A stretch of DNA of 64,000 bases from Blumeriella jaapii (Eukaryota > Ascomycota > Leotiomycetes > Helotiales > Drepanopezizaceae): the NCBI GenBank assembly GCA_009599575.1, contig VWND01000002.1:806001-870000 (forward strand), written 5' to 3'. Within the stretch, counting starts at the first letter, position 1. Every line of letters starts with the position of its first letter. Under the pieces are notes generated by a model. The model had not been told where the DNA came from. It did no database searches and saw nothing but the letters and a program-made list of their open reading frames with translations. Positions 35,308 to 46,975 of this stretch are shown piece by piece. Both the position numbers and the translations under genes were made by a program.

Positions 35308-35967
35308 TTAAGCCTCCTCGCCCTCCTCACCCTCTTCCTCTTCCTCACCCTCAGGGCCATCAGAATCGTCGATGATTACCACCACCACCTCCTCCTCTCC
35401 ATTCGCCAAGTTCTCACGTCTCGCCTTGACCTCCCCCCTAGCAACAGCAGCAGCCGTCAACTCCTCAATCTCCCTCTGCGCCTTCTCCAACCGCTTCTCC
35501 AGCAATCCGTTCTTCTCCCTCTCCCTCTCCAGCTCGGCCATCAGGCCATCGCGCCGGCCCAGCACCTCGGCCTCGAGCCTGCGCTGCAGGTGGCCCAGCT
35601 CCATGCGGTTCTCGAGCTCGAGGTCCAGCCGGGCCTCGTGGCGGGCCGCCTTCTCGAACTTCTTGCGCCACTGCTTGAGGTACTTGCGCTCCTCCTCGCC
35701 CTCGAAGCCGGCGCGGATCTCGTCCCGCATCTTGGCGAAGCGCTCTTGCTGCTCGAGCAGGTCGGAGGAGTGGGAGAACTGGTCGCGGGGGCGCTTCTGT
35801 GTTGGGGGTGAGAGGTTTTAGCACATGGGTGCGTGGGTAGTTGGGTGGGTGGTGGAAACGGGATTGCTTCTACTTACGAGTGAGGGGGTCGTGGAATCAG
35901 TACTCGTGGTTCCGTATGTGACGCCGTATCCTGGCTGACCCCCTTCATTGAATTGGAACTGGCTCAT
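35308..35967 (-). CDS. Small coiled-coil protein
   Basis: Exons 35967..35878 and 35796..35308, 192 residues. The intron has donor GTAAGT and acceptor CACAG. The start MSQFQFNEGGQPGYGVTYG is followed by KRPRDQFSHSSDLLEQQERF and then about 100 residues of heptad-rich helix (LELENRMELGHLQRRLEAEV). The tail is acidic: IIDDSDGPEGEEEE, which resembles a SUMO-interacting motif (hydrophobic VVVVII beside acidic residues). No enzymatic motif. I do not know the family; nuclear or cytosolic scaffold is a guess. Confidence 0.72.
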
Positions 35968-36768
35968 GCTTGCGGTGCGACAAGTTTCCGGTAGGGTGAT
36001 ATTCGATGTCTGCGCGGGATGTGGAGCTCGTCGAGTTGATATGAGGTGATCTTGTAGATAGTATCGTCGAGCAGATGGCAAAGCACAGATCCTATCGTAT
36101 GAACAACAGTGGTATTGGGTGGGTAATAATAGGTGTGTGTTAAAGAGATCGTAAGACGTCGTGAGAAGCGGTCGTTGAATAGCCCTCGAAGAAGCTCGCT
36201 TAAACAGCTCCCAAAGAAGCACAGTGTGATGTGGTTAGCGTTGATCAATGCCAGTGAGTAAGACAGAGCCGATTGGTATTTGACGCGTTCCGACGCTTGC
36301 GTCCGTCTTTAAAGCGCTTCGAAGCAAGATGAAAGAGGTAAGAGAGAACGATGGGCGTCGATTGGAAGCTTCTCTTTCGGGCACGTAGGTAGCTGCTTGT
36401 GCAGACTAGAGCAGTAGCCACTCACGTTTACTTGAAAATATATGGCTGCTAAATTACATGTATAGGAAAATTGGCACTGTTAAAGGTCCAGCTATTGCCC
36501 AAGACGCACACTATCCTTTACAAATTGCTATCACGCCATGTTTTTGTCAAATCCCACGATTGCAACAGCTTCAAACATCTTCTACGTTAAACGCATATAA
36601 ACACATCAAAACTAGCTATACCATTTATTACGCCAACTGATAATCGAAACGACTGAATCTCAAGATTTCCAAACCTCAAAACAGAACCGGTAATTTTTTT
36701 TCGTACCACAACACTCGCCCAACGCCAGCTGTTTCCCCTCCAATTCGGCAGCCGCCTCCATTCTCCTC
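35968..36768. other. Spacer
   Basis: Upstream of the coiled-coil gene and downstream of the F-box-like remnant. No gene seen. Confidence 0.4.
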
Positions 36769-37340
36769 TCACTCCGAGAAATCCGGCTGCCCCACAACAC
36801 CCAGACGTCTCAACCCCTTCGATTCTCCCAGCGCCGAGTTCGCCAGCGACACCTCTTCAACCCTCTTCGTGCCATCGTGGTGATAGGCGGCGTGGCGTAG
36901 ATGTAGTGTAGGACCTCGGATGCGAGCTGCTGGTTTGCGAAGAGGAGGCCAGTTGAGGGGTGTTGGAAAGGAACTTTGTGTTGACCGGGAGGCGAACCAG
37001 CTGATGTTCGGACGTCTGAGTATAGGGAGGCGTAGATCTCGAGGCAGATCTCTCGGGGCAGCCGTGGAAGACGGATTCCGCTCACACGAGAGAGCTCAAA
37101 TCTGAGATCTGAACTTGTTCCGTTGACACGTGGTGGTGCAGGTCGCGGTGAGATTGTCCGTTTCGAAGGTTGTTGCTGTTTCCTGGTCGATCTGCACAGA
37201 GCGACTGAGTGTTGGAGAAAAGGCAGGCTGAGGATAGGGTATATCTGGCACGAGTCGTGGCCGTTAAATTTGGCAAAGGAGGTCGTGATGGACAAGGGAC
37301 GAGGTGGATGAGGTTGAATAGACGACAGACATATCGGCAC
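36769..37340 (-). CDS. F-box-like short protein, one frame break, start uncertain
   Basis: The conserved part is IRLPRLPREICLEIYASLYSD followed by STGLLFANQQLASEVLHYIY, the pattern of short fungal F-box-like proteins. After YIYAT the open frame turns arginine rich and stops at 36810. One frame over, YHHDGTKRVEEVSLANSALG continues to a stop at 36769-36771 and looks more protein-like. One base appears missing near GCCACGCCGCC (about 36884-36894). About 190 residues. The N-terminal 80 residues are low-complexity, so the true start may be further in. It may be a truncated paralogue. Confidence 0.5.
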
Positions 37341-38395
37341 ACCGAATCAGGCAGGTGGGGTATGATCACGTGCACTTGGCGTGAGAGTACCCAAGAGATG
37401 TTTTCTTTCTAGCATTTGCAAAAGAAAAAGATGGATGAGAAGAAAGTCTAAGTGAGATCTGGGGTGAACTTAGAATCAGGTTCGTCTCTGTAGAGCACAT
37501 AAAAATCGAGGTTATCTTCAATCAGACCGTCGTCTTGACGTCTTGAGATCTACATAGCACACACAACATTTGGTGGGTTGTGTAGGTTGCATCAGACAAA
37601 TCTATGCCCTCAAATTTCCGATTTCGCTCGACCGCTGTTCAGGACGAAGAATACCTAACCTGGTCATATCATACATACCTCACTGTTAGCATATCCTCTC
37701 ATCTACCGCGCAGATGGCGGGTATCAAAGGTGGCGGGCGTGTGTACCACTTGCCAAGACTTTCCTAGAGGCCGCCCAATAACATCGCTTGCTAGATGTGC
37801 ATGTTTACTTTCGCCAGTACCACCGACTTGATCTTGAATGGGAGCCGCCGTGAGATTGTCACCAGGTGGTGCCGGATGCGATGTCTGGCCTTACTGCTGG
37901 GCTCGAGTGACTGACAGGCGAGAGAATGCGGATCGCTGGCGGACGGTTTCGTATGACAGGACGGTGCGGTCGATACCTTATGTGGGAAATCCAGTACCAT
38001 GATGATCCTTCACTCTGGCCCGACCGTACAGCTTTTCTGGGAGTGCGATTATGTCTTACGATCTGGATAGTGATGGAAAAGGTTTCTTGTCGTCGCTTGA
38101 AACGATGATGTTTCTTAGAATCCACGAATTCCATGAGAGAACCCCGTCATTCTCCGGCACACTAGCCGATAGGAGCCTAAAGCGAAAGAGCTTCAACGCA
38201 AGAGAGGTGCTGGGTTGTTTTCTTAGAAGCACCATGTTGATATGCGCTGCAATCATGTACATGACAAGCACCACCCGTTGAAACCAAGCATGTGAGTCGA
38301 CGAAGGCGTCTAGCACACGGCTTTCCTTGGTTCTGACGGTCGTCAATCGACTCTGAATCCCCTCACTCAGCAACAGACTCTAGAAAATACTGCAG
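37341..38395. other. Spacer, possibly with the lost N-terminus of the AIM6-like pseudogene
   Basis: Plus-strand 38051..38281 encodes SLKRKSFNAREVLGCFLRST then LICAAIMYM, a possible single membrane segment like those at AIM6 N-termini. I cannot link it securely to the next block. No other signal. Confidence 0.35.
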
Positions 38396-38934
38396 GCATA
38401 CCAGGCGCCCAACGCGCCACACCCAGCGTCACCCTTCTGGACCGAAAACTTCAGCGACGGCGGGGTCCCGGTCCAGTGCTCTTCCCACAACGACTGCTGG
38501 CACCGCGTTCCTCTGTACGAGGGACTCGCAGCAGGCTGCGTCAGCACCGAGGAAGACATCTGGGTGGGGAGCTCCTTGGAAAGTGCGTCAGAGCTATGTG
38601 TGGGACACTGCCAGTGCGTTGCTTGGGGCCGCCGTGGGGAGCGTGTCGTTTGGAAGGCTCAACGCGAAGAAGAGGTTCACCATCGAGGAGCAGGTGGAGA
38701 CGGCTATCAATCTGGGCCTCAAGAGCAAGTACTGGGATACGCCGATCTGGCGGTCGGCTGGCGAAACAGGATCTAGGAGAGTTTGGGAGAATTGGAAGTC
38801 CTGACGATGTGGTGGCGGGTGCGAGATGGGATTGGCGGCTGTGCGTTGTTGCTGGGCTGAACATATGCCAGCACGTAGGATCGCTGAATGTAGATGTATT
38901 GGATGATTGGATAATACGCGTTGTGACCTGATAA
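38396..38934 (+). pseudogene. AIM6: AIM6-like (PLC-like phosphodiesterase) pseudogene with internal deletion
   Basis: A splice-acceptor-like TACTGCAG precedes AYQAPNAPHPASPFW. Then SSHNDCWHRVPLYEGLAAGC and EEDIWVGSS...ELCVGH match the family's N-terminal catalytic region (normally HSHNDY and EADVW), with Y-to-C and A-to-E changes. The middle of about 200 residues is gone: the sequence jumps to VSFGRLNAKKRFTIEEQVET and KYWDTPIWRSAGETGSRRVW, the family's C-terminal block, in another frame. A third frame carries RWDWRLCVVAGLN at the end. Deletion plus at least two frame changes mark it as dead. No intact copy is in this window. Confidence 0.78.
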
Positions 38935-40139
38935 TGTGCTGTTCCAGCTTGCAAAGTTTTTACGTATGCTTCAGTCGGCCTTTGCGAAGTTAAGAGCGGC
39001 AGGCATTTTCTGGGCTCTGTGGCAGATCCTGCCGAGATCCAGCTGGATGTTTTCGTAGAAAGGCAACCAAAGTATACGCTGGAAGTTGTCAGATAGGTTT
39101 TGACGCGATTTCCCATGAATTCCTGGCTAATTACAGCGTGGCCGCTTCGCTAAAAAAAAGAACGCTCAAAACAAACCAAGCGCGGAAAAAAAAAACCATC
39201 CGGGAATTCTAACCAGAACGAAAATCGTAAAAAAGGTAATTGCAAAAAGTTGGAGAGAGGCAAAAAGTTCAGCCCGGTGTCGATTGCCTACATCTTTTGT
39301 CGTCGGTGTCGCTGTTGTCGTTGCCAATCTCGTTGTTGATCCACCACACCAGGTGACCTGACAAGAAGAGCGCGTCTAACTCTTCTTGCGCTACTGGATG
39401 GCAGGGAGACAGGTAGGTTGATATATGAACGTGATGGTGGGACTCTCAACCGTTTAATCGGGATTTATCCAAGGTCAAGTAAAAGTTGGAGAGAGCCACG
39501 GTATGAGGTATTAGTAGTGCACTGGGTATGCATCTACGGGCGGAATTTAGTATGACATGGATATTTTCATTTAGGTAGGTATTATGAGGGTTTCGCTATG
39601 ATAAGGGGAAAAGGCAGAAGAGACATTTCAACGCGTAAGTTTGAAGTGAAGTTCGTCTTAAAAGGGTTCCCTCGGCTTGTTTTGAAAGACCCAAAACGTC
39701 TTGATGGCCAACATACGGTGTAGACGATAGAAGCTATACCTCTTCTATAAATTAACAAGTTACTGAAAGTATCTACATGTACACGCGCCAGTCACTCGGC
39801 GCTGTCTTATCAATCCTTGTCGTGGTAGTAAAGACTTCGGACTTCTAAGTTTTGAATATTTTGGTATCACAGGGGCGTGCACTACTTGGGAGTGATTCAG
39901 AATGTTGTTATAAAGTCGGCGGTCACAATGTAGGAGACGAGTAAGCTTCCTGATTTATGTACAGTAGATGAGCTGCTACAGGGGATAAACACCATCGGGG
40001 GACAAATGGCGCTTACGCGATTGTTCTGAACTTTGGTGATAACTGTTTGCAAGCTACCCGCCCTTCGATAGTTTCATTCTATGCACCATGCCATCCCATC
40101 TCACATACATCGAGTTCGTCGCGTCTCAACCTAAGGTAC
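38935..40139. other. Gene-free spacer
   Basis: 1.2 kb, A-rich with poly-A tracts near 39150-39240. No coding, RNA or repeat signal. Confidence 0.45.
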
Positions 40140-41391
40140 CTAGAAAACCGCCAGCGCGTTTCCATGCGACGCAACCCCGCCCTCGCAATGGTTCGGCGCA
40201 CTCGTCACGAAGAACGTCCAGCGTCCTTTCTCCCTACAAGTGCGACTAAGCTTCTCCAAGTCAAACATCTCACCCAAAGGCATGCCCCAGAGCGCCAATA
40301 TGTACTCGTGCAGCATGTACCCCTCGTGGCTCGGCCACGCTTCAAATGATGGCGCGTCGCCGGCGACGGCCGCGAAATAGCAGTCGTGCAGCCAGTCGAG
40401 CATGGCCTCTTCCTGCTTGACGCCGGCCCAGCGCTGACCGTCGTCCTTGCCGGGGCCGTGAGGGCGGAGCGCTGCCGCGGCGCGAGCGTCCGGCGTCTTG
40501 GAGTAGTAGGATGAGACGAAGCCCGAGCGGACGAAGAGGAGGTCGCCGATCTGGATGTCGCCGCCCTGTGAAGCGGGTCGAATGTCTATACCCTGAGCCT
40601 TGCCGCAAGCCTGGAGCTCGGAGAATGAGATTTGGTAGTACTCGTATGGGTCTGGGTCTTGTTAGCATTTCCGCCCGGTGCACGGCATGACAGGCGTACC
40701 ATAGATGATGCCGTTCTCGTTGGCGTAGGCCCAGTAATCGAGCAGGATACCGCGCCCGACGATGCCGTGTTCGGCCCAGTGATGGATGCCGCATTTCTGA
40801 GGGTCTGGAAGAGGTCCATTGATGTCAGTCCCTGTTGTGCCGTTGTAGAATGTTTTGCTCGGCATGTGGGCGATGTGCCTGAACCCATCCCACTGGGTTC
40901 CCGATTGCGTGTTGAGTTGATACTTGTCATCGTAGGCAAGCCCCTCGGCTAAGACCTTGATCTCGTGCTTGAATTCCTCTCTGTTAAAGCCTGGAACCTG
41001 GGGAACGTTCAGGGGAAGGTTGAGAGGCACGATCTCTCCGCTCTTGATCTCCTTGGAGGCAGCCTGAACTCTAGCTGGAGTTAGGAGATTGATTCTCCCT
41101 ATCTACAAAGATGAGCATCGTCTCTCCGAGGACTCGTACATATCTGAGGTCTTACGTAGTCGTTTTGTCCCCATACCCAGGCACTGAATATCAAATACGA
41201 TCAGCCCGAGCCGAGCGACTCGAAGAGAACACTTACGCTCCTTCCGGCGCATCCGCTCTTCTCGGGACATCTTTTCGAGCTGGGAACTTGGTGCAGTTCG
41301 GGTCAAAAGGAATGGTACTGGCAGTCCTGCTCCCTGTGAGGAGGTCACTGATCTGAGTGACACGGCGGTTTGTGTTGTCCTGGTCGCTCAT
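40140..41391 (-). CDS. Cyclase-family protein (kynurenine formamidase-like fold)
   Basis: Exons 41391..41237, 41183..41156, 41102..40700 and 40657..40140, 367 residues. The 28-nt second exon supplies AAWVWGQNDY. The metal-binding region reads QSGTQWDGFRH at about residues 127-137, the variant of HxGTHxDxPxH usual in fungal members, followed by GRGILLDYWAY and IQIGDLLFVRSGF. CEGGVASHGNALAVF closes the protein. Members hydrolyse cyclic or amide bonds with a divalent metal; the substrate here is unknown. Introns are 46-54 nt with clean GT-AG ends. No targeting signal is evident. Confidence 0.9.
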
Positions 41392-41838
41392 CGTAGTTTC
41401 AGGTTCCAAGAGTTATAATCGAGCTCAAGGTGCTGCTGACAGAAACACAGAGTGGTTGGTATATCCATAGAGTAGCCAGAGCATGACATGCGAGCCCTAT
41501 TCGTCCTCGCTGTTGTCTGGTGGTCGCTTAAACGAGGGGAAACAACAAAAGAAGGTTCCGAGGCTAGCGATTACAGCACTCTCGACGTTACATTATCAAA
41601 AATCCCCTTATTTCGCAGCGTAATGGAACTCTGCCCTCCGATGTAGACATCTACACATTCAAACAAGCAAACTGAGGCAATCCGATTGATACTTGGTCAT
41701 GTAGTTGGGGGCCAAAGATGAAGAAAACGCAACGTGAGGATGTTCTCCCTACGGCGGACGATAGCAACTTCACCCCCACCTCGAAGATCTTCCCAGAAAC
41801 CACTCCTTTCACCAAAAACACCTGAGAATGAATCTACC
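41392..41838. other. Divergent promoter region
   Basis: Between the cyclase gene (minus) and the HTH-HD gene (plus). No other signal. Confidence 0.4.
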
Positions 41839-43030
41839 ATGTACGCTGACAGTGACAGCGAATCTGGCTCTGAACCCGAGCCCGAGCAGGACACCACGAC
41901 CAGAAAACGGGAAAGACCTCAGGTTACGGCCCTCGAGCCTTTCAAAGACGAAGTCATTAGACTCTTCACCGAAGAGGATGTGCCCATCATCGAGATCGCG
42001 CATGAACCTCGAACACGGTCTTGATGTCAGCGAACGAACCATCTCCAGACGCCTCACGCACTGGGGCGTTCCGAGGAAGAGAACCCGCACACCTGCGACG
42101 CAAGAGCTTCAAGATCGCATCGCGTTCCACTACAACAAGAACCTCGATGACGACCAGATCGCAAGGGCTCTGCTGGCCGAGGGATTCGAGATCACGCCAC
42201 GGAACCTGGCTCGTTTGCGGCAGAAGCTGGGGATGCGCAGACGCGCGAAGCATCCCGAGTTCAGAGAAGACTCTGACGGGGAGGGCAGAGAGGGAGGAGA
42301 GGGCGTTGCGCGAGCTCCGAGGCCCTCACCAGGCCACGCGCCGCGGAAGAAGAGCGTCCCCCCGAATGCGGCGCTGATTCCCAAGGTGACGGCCTTCGTG
42401 GAGGACTACATGAGCAAATACGACGGCTCGCACGACTTCCATCACATCAAGAGGGTGGTCGGCCTCGCGCACAAGTTATACCTCGAGATCACCACGGCAG
42501 AGGAGGAATCGGGCATGGTCGAGAAGGAGTCCACGCTCGACCTGCATGTCATCACGCTGGCCGCCCTGCTCCACGATGTCGGCGACCAGAAGTATCTGCA
42601 ACCGGGTCAGACGGGCGAGACGCTCGTCCTGGCCACGCTGCGGGGCTTTGGTGCGCCTGAGGATCTGGCTCTCACGGTGCAACGCATCGTCTTGGCCGTA
42701 TCCTATTCCTCGGAGATCAAGGACCCCGGGCACGTCGAGATGATGGTTGGGAAGTACCCCGAGCTCGCCATTGTGCAAGATGCCGACCGGCTGGATGCCA
42801 TTGGAGCCGTAGGCATTGGCCGGACATTCACGTATGGAGGCGCCAAGAATGCTCACGACATGGGGGAGACCATCCAGCATTTTGACGATAAGCTCGTCCG
42901 GCTCGAGAGTATGATGAAGACTGCTCCGGGTCGGAGATTAGCGCGCGAGAGAACGGAAAAGCTGAATGTCTTCAAGGGCTGGTGGGAGGAGGAACAAGCC
43001 GAGGCGGAAGGTTGGCTGAGGAGGACGTAA
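41839..43030 (+). CDS. HTH (Clr5-like) plus HD-domain phosphohydrolase, one frame break
   Basis: The start MYADSDSESGSEPEPEQ runs into FKDEVIRLFTEEDVPIIEIA and then stops at 42024. One frame over, NLEHGLDVSERTISRRLTHW, RRLTHWGVPRKRT and LARLRQKLGMRRR continue the helix-turn-helix block, then the HD domain: HDFHHIKRVVGLAHKLY near residue 197 and LAALLHDVGDQKY near 240, IVQDADRLDAIGAVGIGRTF later. Removing one base in ATCGCGCATG (about 41998-42003) gives one protein of about 396 residues. The HD part resembles bacterial YedJ-type nucleotidases. A DNA-binding-like module fused to a phosphohydrolase is notable. If the break is real, Met at 42003 could start a shorter HD protein. Confidence 0.82.
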
Positions 43031-43491
43031 CACACGGAGGCGCGAAGGGCACGGAGTTTCACCTATGATACCCGCAGATTCACGATCTAGCCCGCAATGT
43101 TCTTCTTTACGGTTCGCATGATGTTGTTGGATTCGTTGTCTTGGTTGGTGGAATGTTGCCCAACAAGGTACAGTAAGATTCCGCCGTGTCACCTTGTTGG
43201 ATGCGAACTGTTCCTGATAAGTTTACTCGTGCCTGCTTTCTCAGCAATCAATACATACAGTCTCTCAGCCGCCATCTGGGAGAAAAGCACATTCTTCACC
43301 TCTCACGCTTTCCATCTCTTCCAGTTGTCTTCTTCCTCGACCGAAGAAAGATTTGCGGACGGTGGTGCTTTACTGTGCCATTTCAGCACGAAATACCCGT
43401 CTTGCCGTTGACCCTCTTGAAGCCACACGTCCACCCCCTCCGCCTTGTTCATTTCCAAATACACCTACTACATACAGCATTCGTCCTCGCC
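43031..43491. other. Spacer
   Basis: 3' end of the HD gene and promoter of the F-box gene. Nothing else seen. Confidence 0.4.
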
Positions 43492-44230
43492 ATGGGCATG
43501 GAGACGCTCCCGCCAGAACTCCTCTACAGCATCGTGTCCCAGGTCCCCAAGCACTCCCTTCCCCGCGTCCGGCTCGTCAACCACGCGTTGGAGAGCATCG
43601 CCTTCCCGCTGCTCTTCCACCACCTCCTCCACTGGTAAGATCTTCTTCCGTCCCTTGGGCAACGCTCCCCTTCCCCTCCGCGTCCCTTCCACAGCTCCAC
43701 TTCCCCGCCCGACGTCCAGCATGCCAGGACCAACCATCCCCGCCGCAGCGGTGACACCCCGCGCGCGACCTGTGCTGATCCATCCCCCCAACCCAAAGGC
43801 TCGACTACCGCCGCTCGCACGCCGCGATCCTCGTCCTGGCGCAGGACGTCTGCACCCGCCCATCCGTGATGTGGTCGCCCTGGGCCTCGGAGCCCCACGG
43901 GCCCGTGCAAGACGTCTGGATGGGCCTCGTGTGGCGGTTACAGACGCGCAGCCGCCCGCGTCTCCGTGCCGCCCGTCCGCCACGGCGGGGGAGGAGGAGG
44001 ATGATCGCTGGGAGGGAGGGGGTCGCCGCGGAGGAGAGGCCGGCAGCGGGCTCTTGTTGACGCCGGCGAATTACGCGAGCCTCAGCGGGCGCGAGGACAT
44101 GACGGAGGGGAGGCTGCGCACGGCGCAGAATCGGTACCTGATGCATCGTTCGTATTGCAACGGCACGTTTGCTGCCTGGGAGGCCAGCAAAGGCAAGATG
44201 GGCGAGGAGGATGAGTGGAAGGAAATATGA
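43492..44230 (+). CDS. F-box protein, one frame break
   Basis: Exon 1, 43492..43634, encodes the F-box: METLPPELLYSIVSQVPKHS then RLVNHALESIAFPLLF. The intron has donor GTAAGA and acceptor CCAAAG (43797-43798). Exon 2 starts LDYRRSHAAILVLAQDV. This frame ends at 44060 in arginine-rich noise; from about 43990 the next frame reads GEEEDDRWEGGG and later TPANYASLSGREDMTEGRLR to a stop at 44230, which looks authentic. The switch sits at a five-G run (43987-43991) with one base missing. About 190 residues, short for an F-box protein. F-box proteins recruit substrates to SCF ubiquitin ligases; the target is unknown. Confidence 0.7.
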
Positions 44231-46595
44231 TGCGTCGAGAGGTTCGCTGGGCCTGCAGCGATCCCTCCTTTGCGTTTGTGTGATCTGGCGTCGTCGTGTC
44301 GGGGGGTTGTGATGGCGCTTGTTCGATCGTGAAAAGTGTGAGAAGGGTTGATTGAGGAAAGCAACAGATGCCATGTAAAGACGGATCTTTCCTGCAGAGT
44401 CAAAGATATCGGAAACAACTCCCGCATCACGCTTTTATAATGATGTAGCAGCTCAGAAGAAGAGGGATGAGCAGTTCAGCGGAGATGACGAGTTCGGCTT
44501 GTGCATCTGCTGTATAGGTAGGTATCTTGTCAGAGTGCATCAGATCGCAATGGGACCCCGTGAGTGACTACCTACTGTACCTACCAAGGTACCTACCACT
44601 GGTACATACAGTACAGTACTTATGTATTTATGTACTTTATGTACCTATATACTACCGGGCGAACCACCATTCCAAAGCCACATGAAGCTTCTTTTTCCGC
44701 ACGAGCCGGGCGACGCGCCGCCTCGACCACGACAGCAAGCCATTTCGATGTGGCCAGGATTGCCATCGATGGAGCAACGACAGAAGGGGAAAGGAAAAGA
44801 GGGAAAGAAAAAAGGAAGAGAGATAGGAAGGAAGAGAAAAAAGGAAGAGAGATAGGAAGGCAGATAGGAAGAAATCAGAAAGACACTCACTCGCACGCAG
44901 AAGCTCCTGTACTGTACAGTACAGTACCTACATACCGTATGTGGGTAGACACATGAATGAACATGCATTCGTAAAACCACCAATCATCCTATCAATTGTT
45001 TACTTATTCACTGCTTTCACTGTACAACTATACTACCTACCTAGGTATCTATATATAACTCCACCATAACTACAGTATCTCAATTCCAAATCTACACAGA
45101 AGTAGCTGAAACAAAAGCTTAATATCGAACATACAGTACAGTACAGTATACTCCGTTCAATGAGTACGTACTGTACCTATTTAAAAAAACTATCCATCCA
45201 TCTGCAGCTCTACTGTAACAGCATCTACTCTTCTTTTTTCTTTTTGCATGCTTTCTCCGCTGCTAGTTTATTTGATAACTGAATTTCCCAAAGCTTTCAC
45301 GTTTTTTTTTTTGTGCCGTTTCTGGTACCAATGGATCGCTGTGTTGCTTTCTTGGGTTTTTTTGTATTTATAAGCTTTGGTTTTAAGCTTGAGCTTAATT
45401 GTTTTTTTGCTTTACAGTAAGCATGATTTATGAATTTTATTTTTGATCGGGTTAAGATCCGGTGTGTGTGTGTGTGTGGATGAAGCACTGGTTTAGTGCT
45501 TGTGTTATGAAACTATGGCTTGATAAACAGTGCTTGATAAATGGAAGCTTTGTTTGGCATGGAAATGCTATTGTTGTCAGAAATTGTATGTGGAAAGGTA
45601 TTCGTTAGAACTTTGAGGTATCTGGCGACTTACTGTACTGTACTGTAACACGTCATGGTCCGGTGCACAGGCGCATAGGTGTTTATATGTCCACGTACTG
45701 TACTGTATTGTATAGTATATGTCCCAGCGGCATAAATATCAAAAGAGCTTCCTTTAGCCAGAACACCGCACCGCAACGTAAATCAGAGAGCCGTCCTGTA
45801 CTGTCCTGTACCGTATAGTATAATACCGTACCTCGCACCGTGATAAGTCGCGTGAGCATATCTATTGTATGTAAGTACAGTACTATGTACCCGCCCACAC
45901 ATACACACGCATTTACACACGCCCTCTCCGAATCTAGTCCCGCCGTACCTGCAGCTGCCAGTCGCTGCATGTCCCGCCGGCGGAGTCGAGGGGCAACTAG
46001 CAGCCTGGCGCGGGTGGCTTCACTACTGGACTGGACTGGACCGGATCTGGAGGCGTCACGAGGCGGAGATGTGGTGTTCGACTCGACGGTCTCCATACAT
46101 GCAGACCAGGCCATTGCACGTTGTACCGTACCGTACCGTACAGAGCGAAGACCGATGCACCGGACTGATGCTTCGCGATGACCAGCTCGTGGTACAGTAC
46201 TGTAGGCTACAGCAAGATCTCCAGGCCGAGAAGCACGGTGATGATGATCCTTCGATGCGAGCGCCGTGTAGCCACCGACTACTGTATGTACCGTACCGTG
46301 CATTGATGTACAGTACAGTGCTGTACTGTGCTGGTCGAGTCGAGTCTGTGGCCGTTCGTACGCCAACCTCGAGCCCAGCCCGCTCTCAGCCAGCCAGCCA
46401 GCCACTTGGCGTCCCGAGGATCGACGGGAAGCGAGCAGAGCGGGAGCTTGATTCGTCGCCCCTGGACGCCGCCAGCACCGCACGGCTTGCGGTAACGTCA
46501 CTGGCGAGGTGCAGAGCGGGGGGGGGAGGGGGAGAGGGAGGGGGTTTTTCTGGGGAAGAGACGGCGTGTGGATTGTACGTACAGACGGTATGTAG

Positions 46596-46630
46596 GTACT
46601 GTACTGTACTGTACTGTACTGTACTGTACT
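46596..46630. repeat. Pentanucleotide microsatellite (GTACT)7
   Basis: Seven perfect GTACT units. Overlapping copies form the near-palindrome GTACTGTACTGTAC that recurs elsewhere in the window. Confidence 0.95.
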
Positions 46631-46781
46631 GTGCAGACGAGAAGCGGCTCCATGCGCAAATCCGACGTCAGATGGAGGAGCGTCGTCGGGCACAGCGCGC
46701 GTACTGAGGTAATAGCTTCGCGGATGGACGGAGAGGGGCAGTTATCTGGCAAGCTGATGGCTGCGTAGTGCAGTGCAGTTG

Positions 46782-46975
46782 GCTGGGAAGCCGAGAGAGA
46801 GGAGCCGAGAGAGAGAAGCTGAGAGAGAGACTGAAAGAGAGAGAAGCTGAGAGAGAGAAGCTGGGAGAGAGGCTGAAAGAGGGAAGCCGAAAGAGAGAAG
46901 CTGAAAGAGAGGAAGGAAGCTGAAGAGAAGAAGGAAGTTGAAGTGAAGAAGGATGCTGAAAGAGAAGAAGTCAAC
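46782..46975. repeat. Purine-rich GA tract with GAGAGAGAAGCT(G) repeats
   Basis: About 190 bp of nearly pure purine on the plus strand, built on imperfect GAGAGAAGCTGA-type units. It changes to a pyrimidine-rich tract from about 46995, so the two could pair or form triplex. Confidence 0.85.

Noticed and set aside
45683..46693. 336-codon minus-strand frame and its plus-strand counterpart
   Set aside because: Long only because GTACT repeats lack stops; composition follows the microsatellites.
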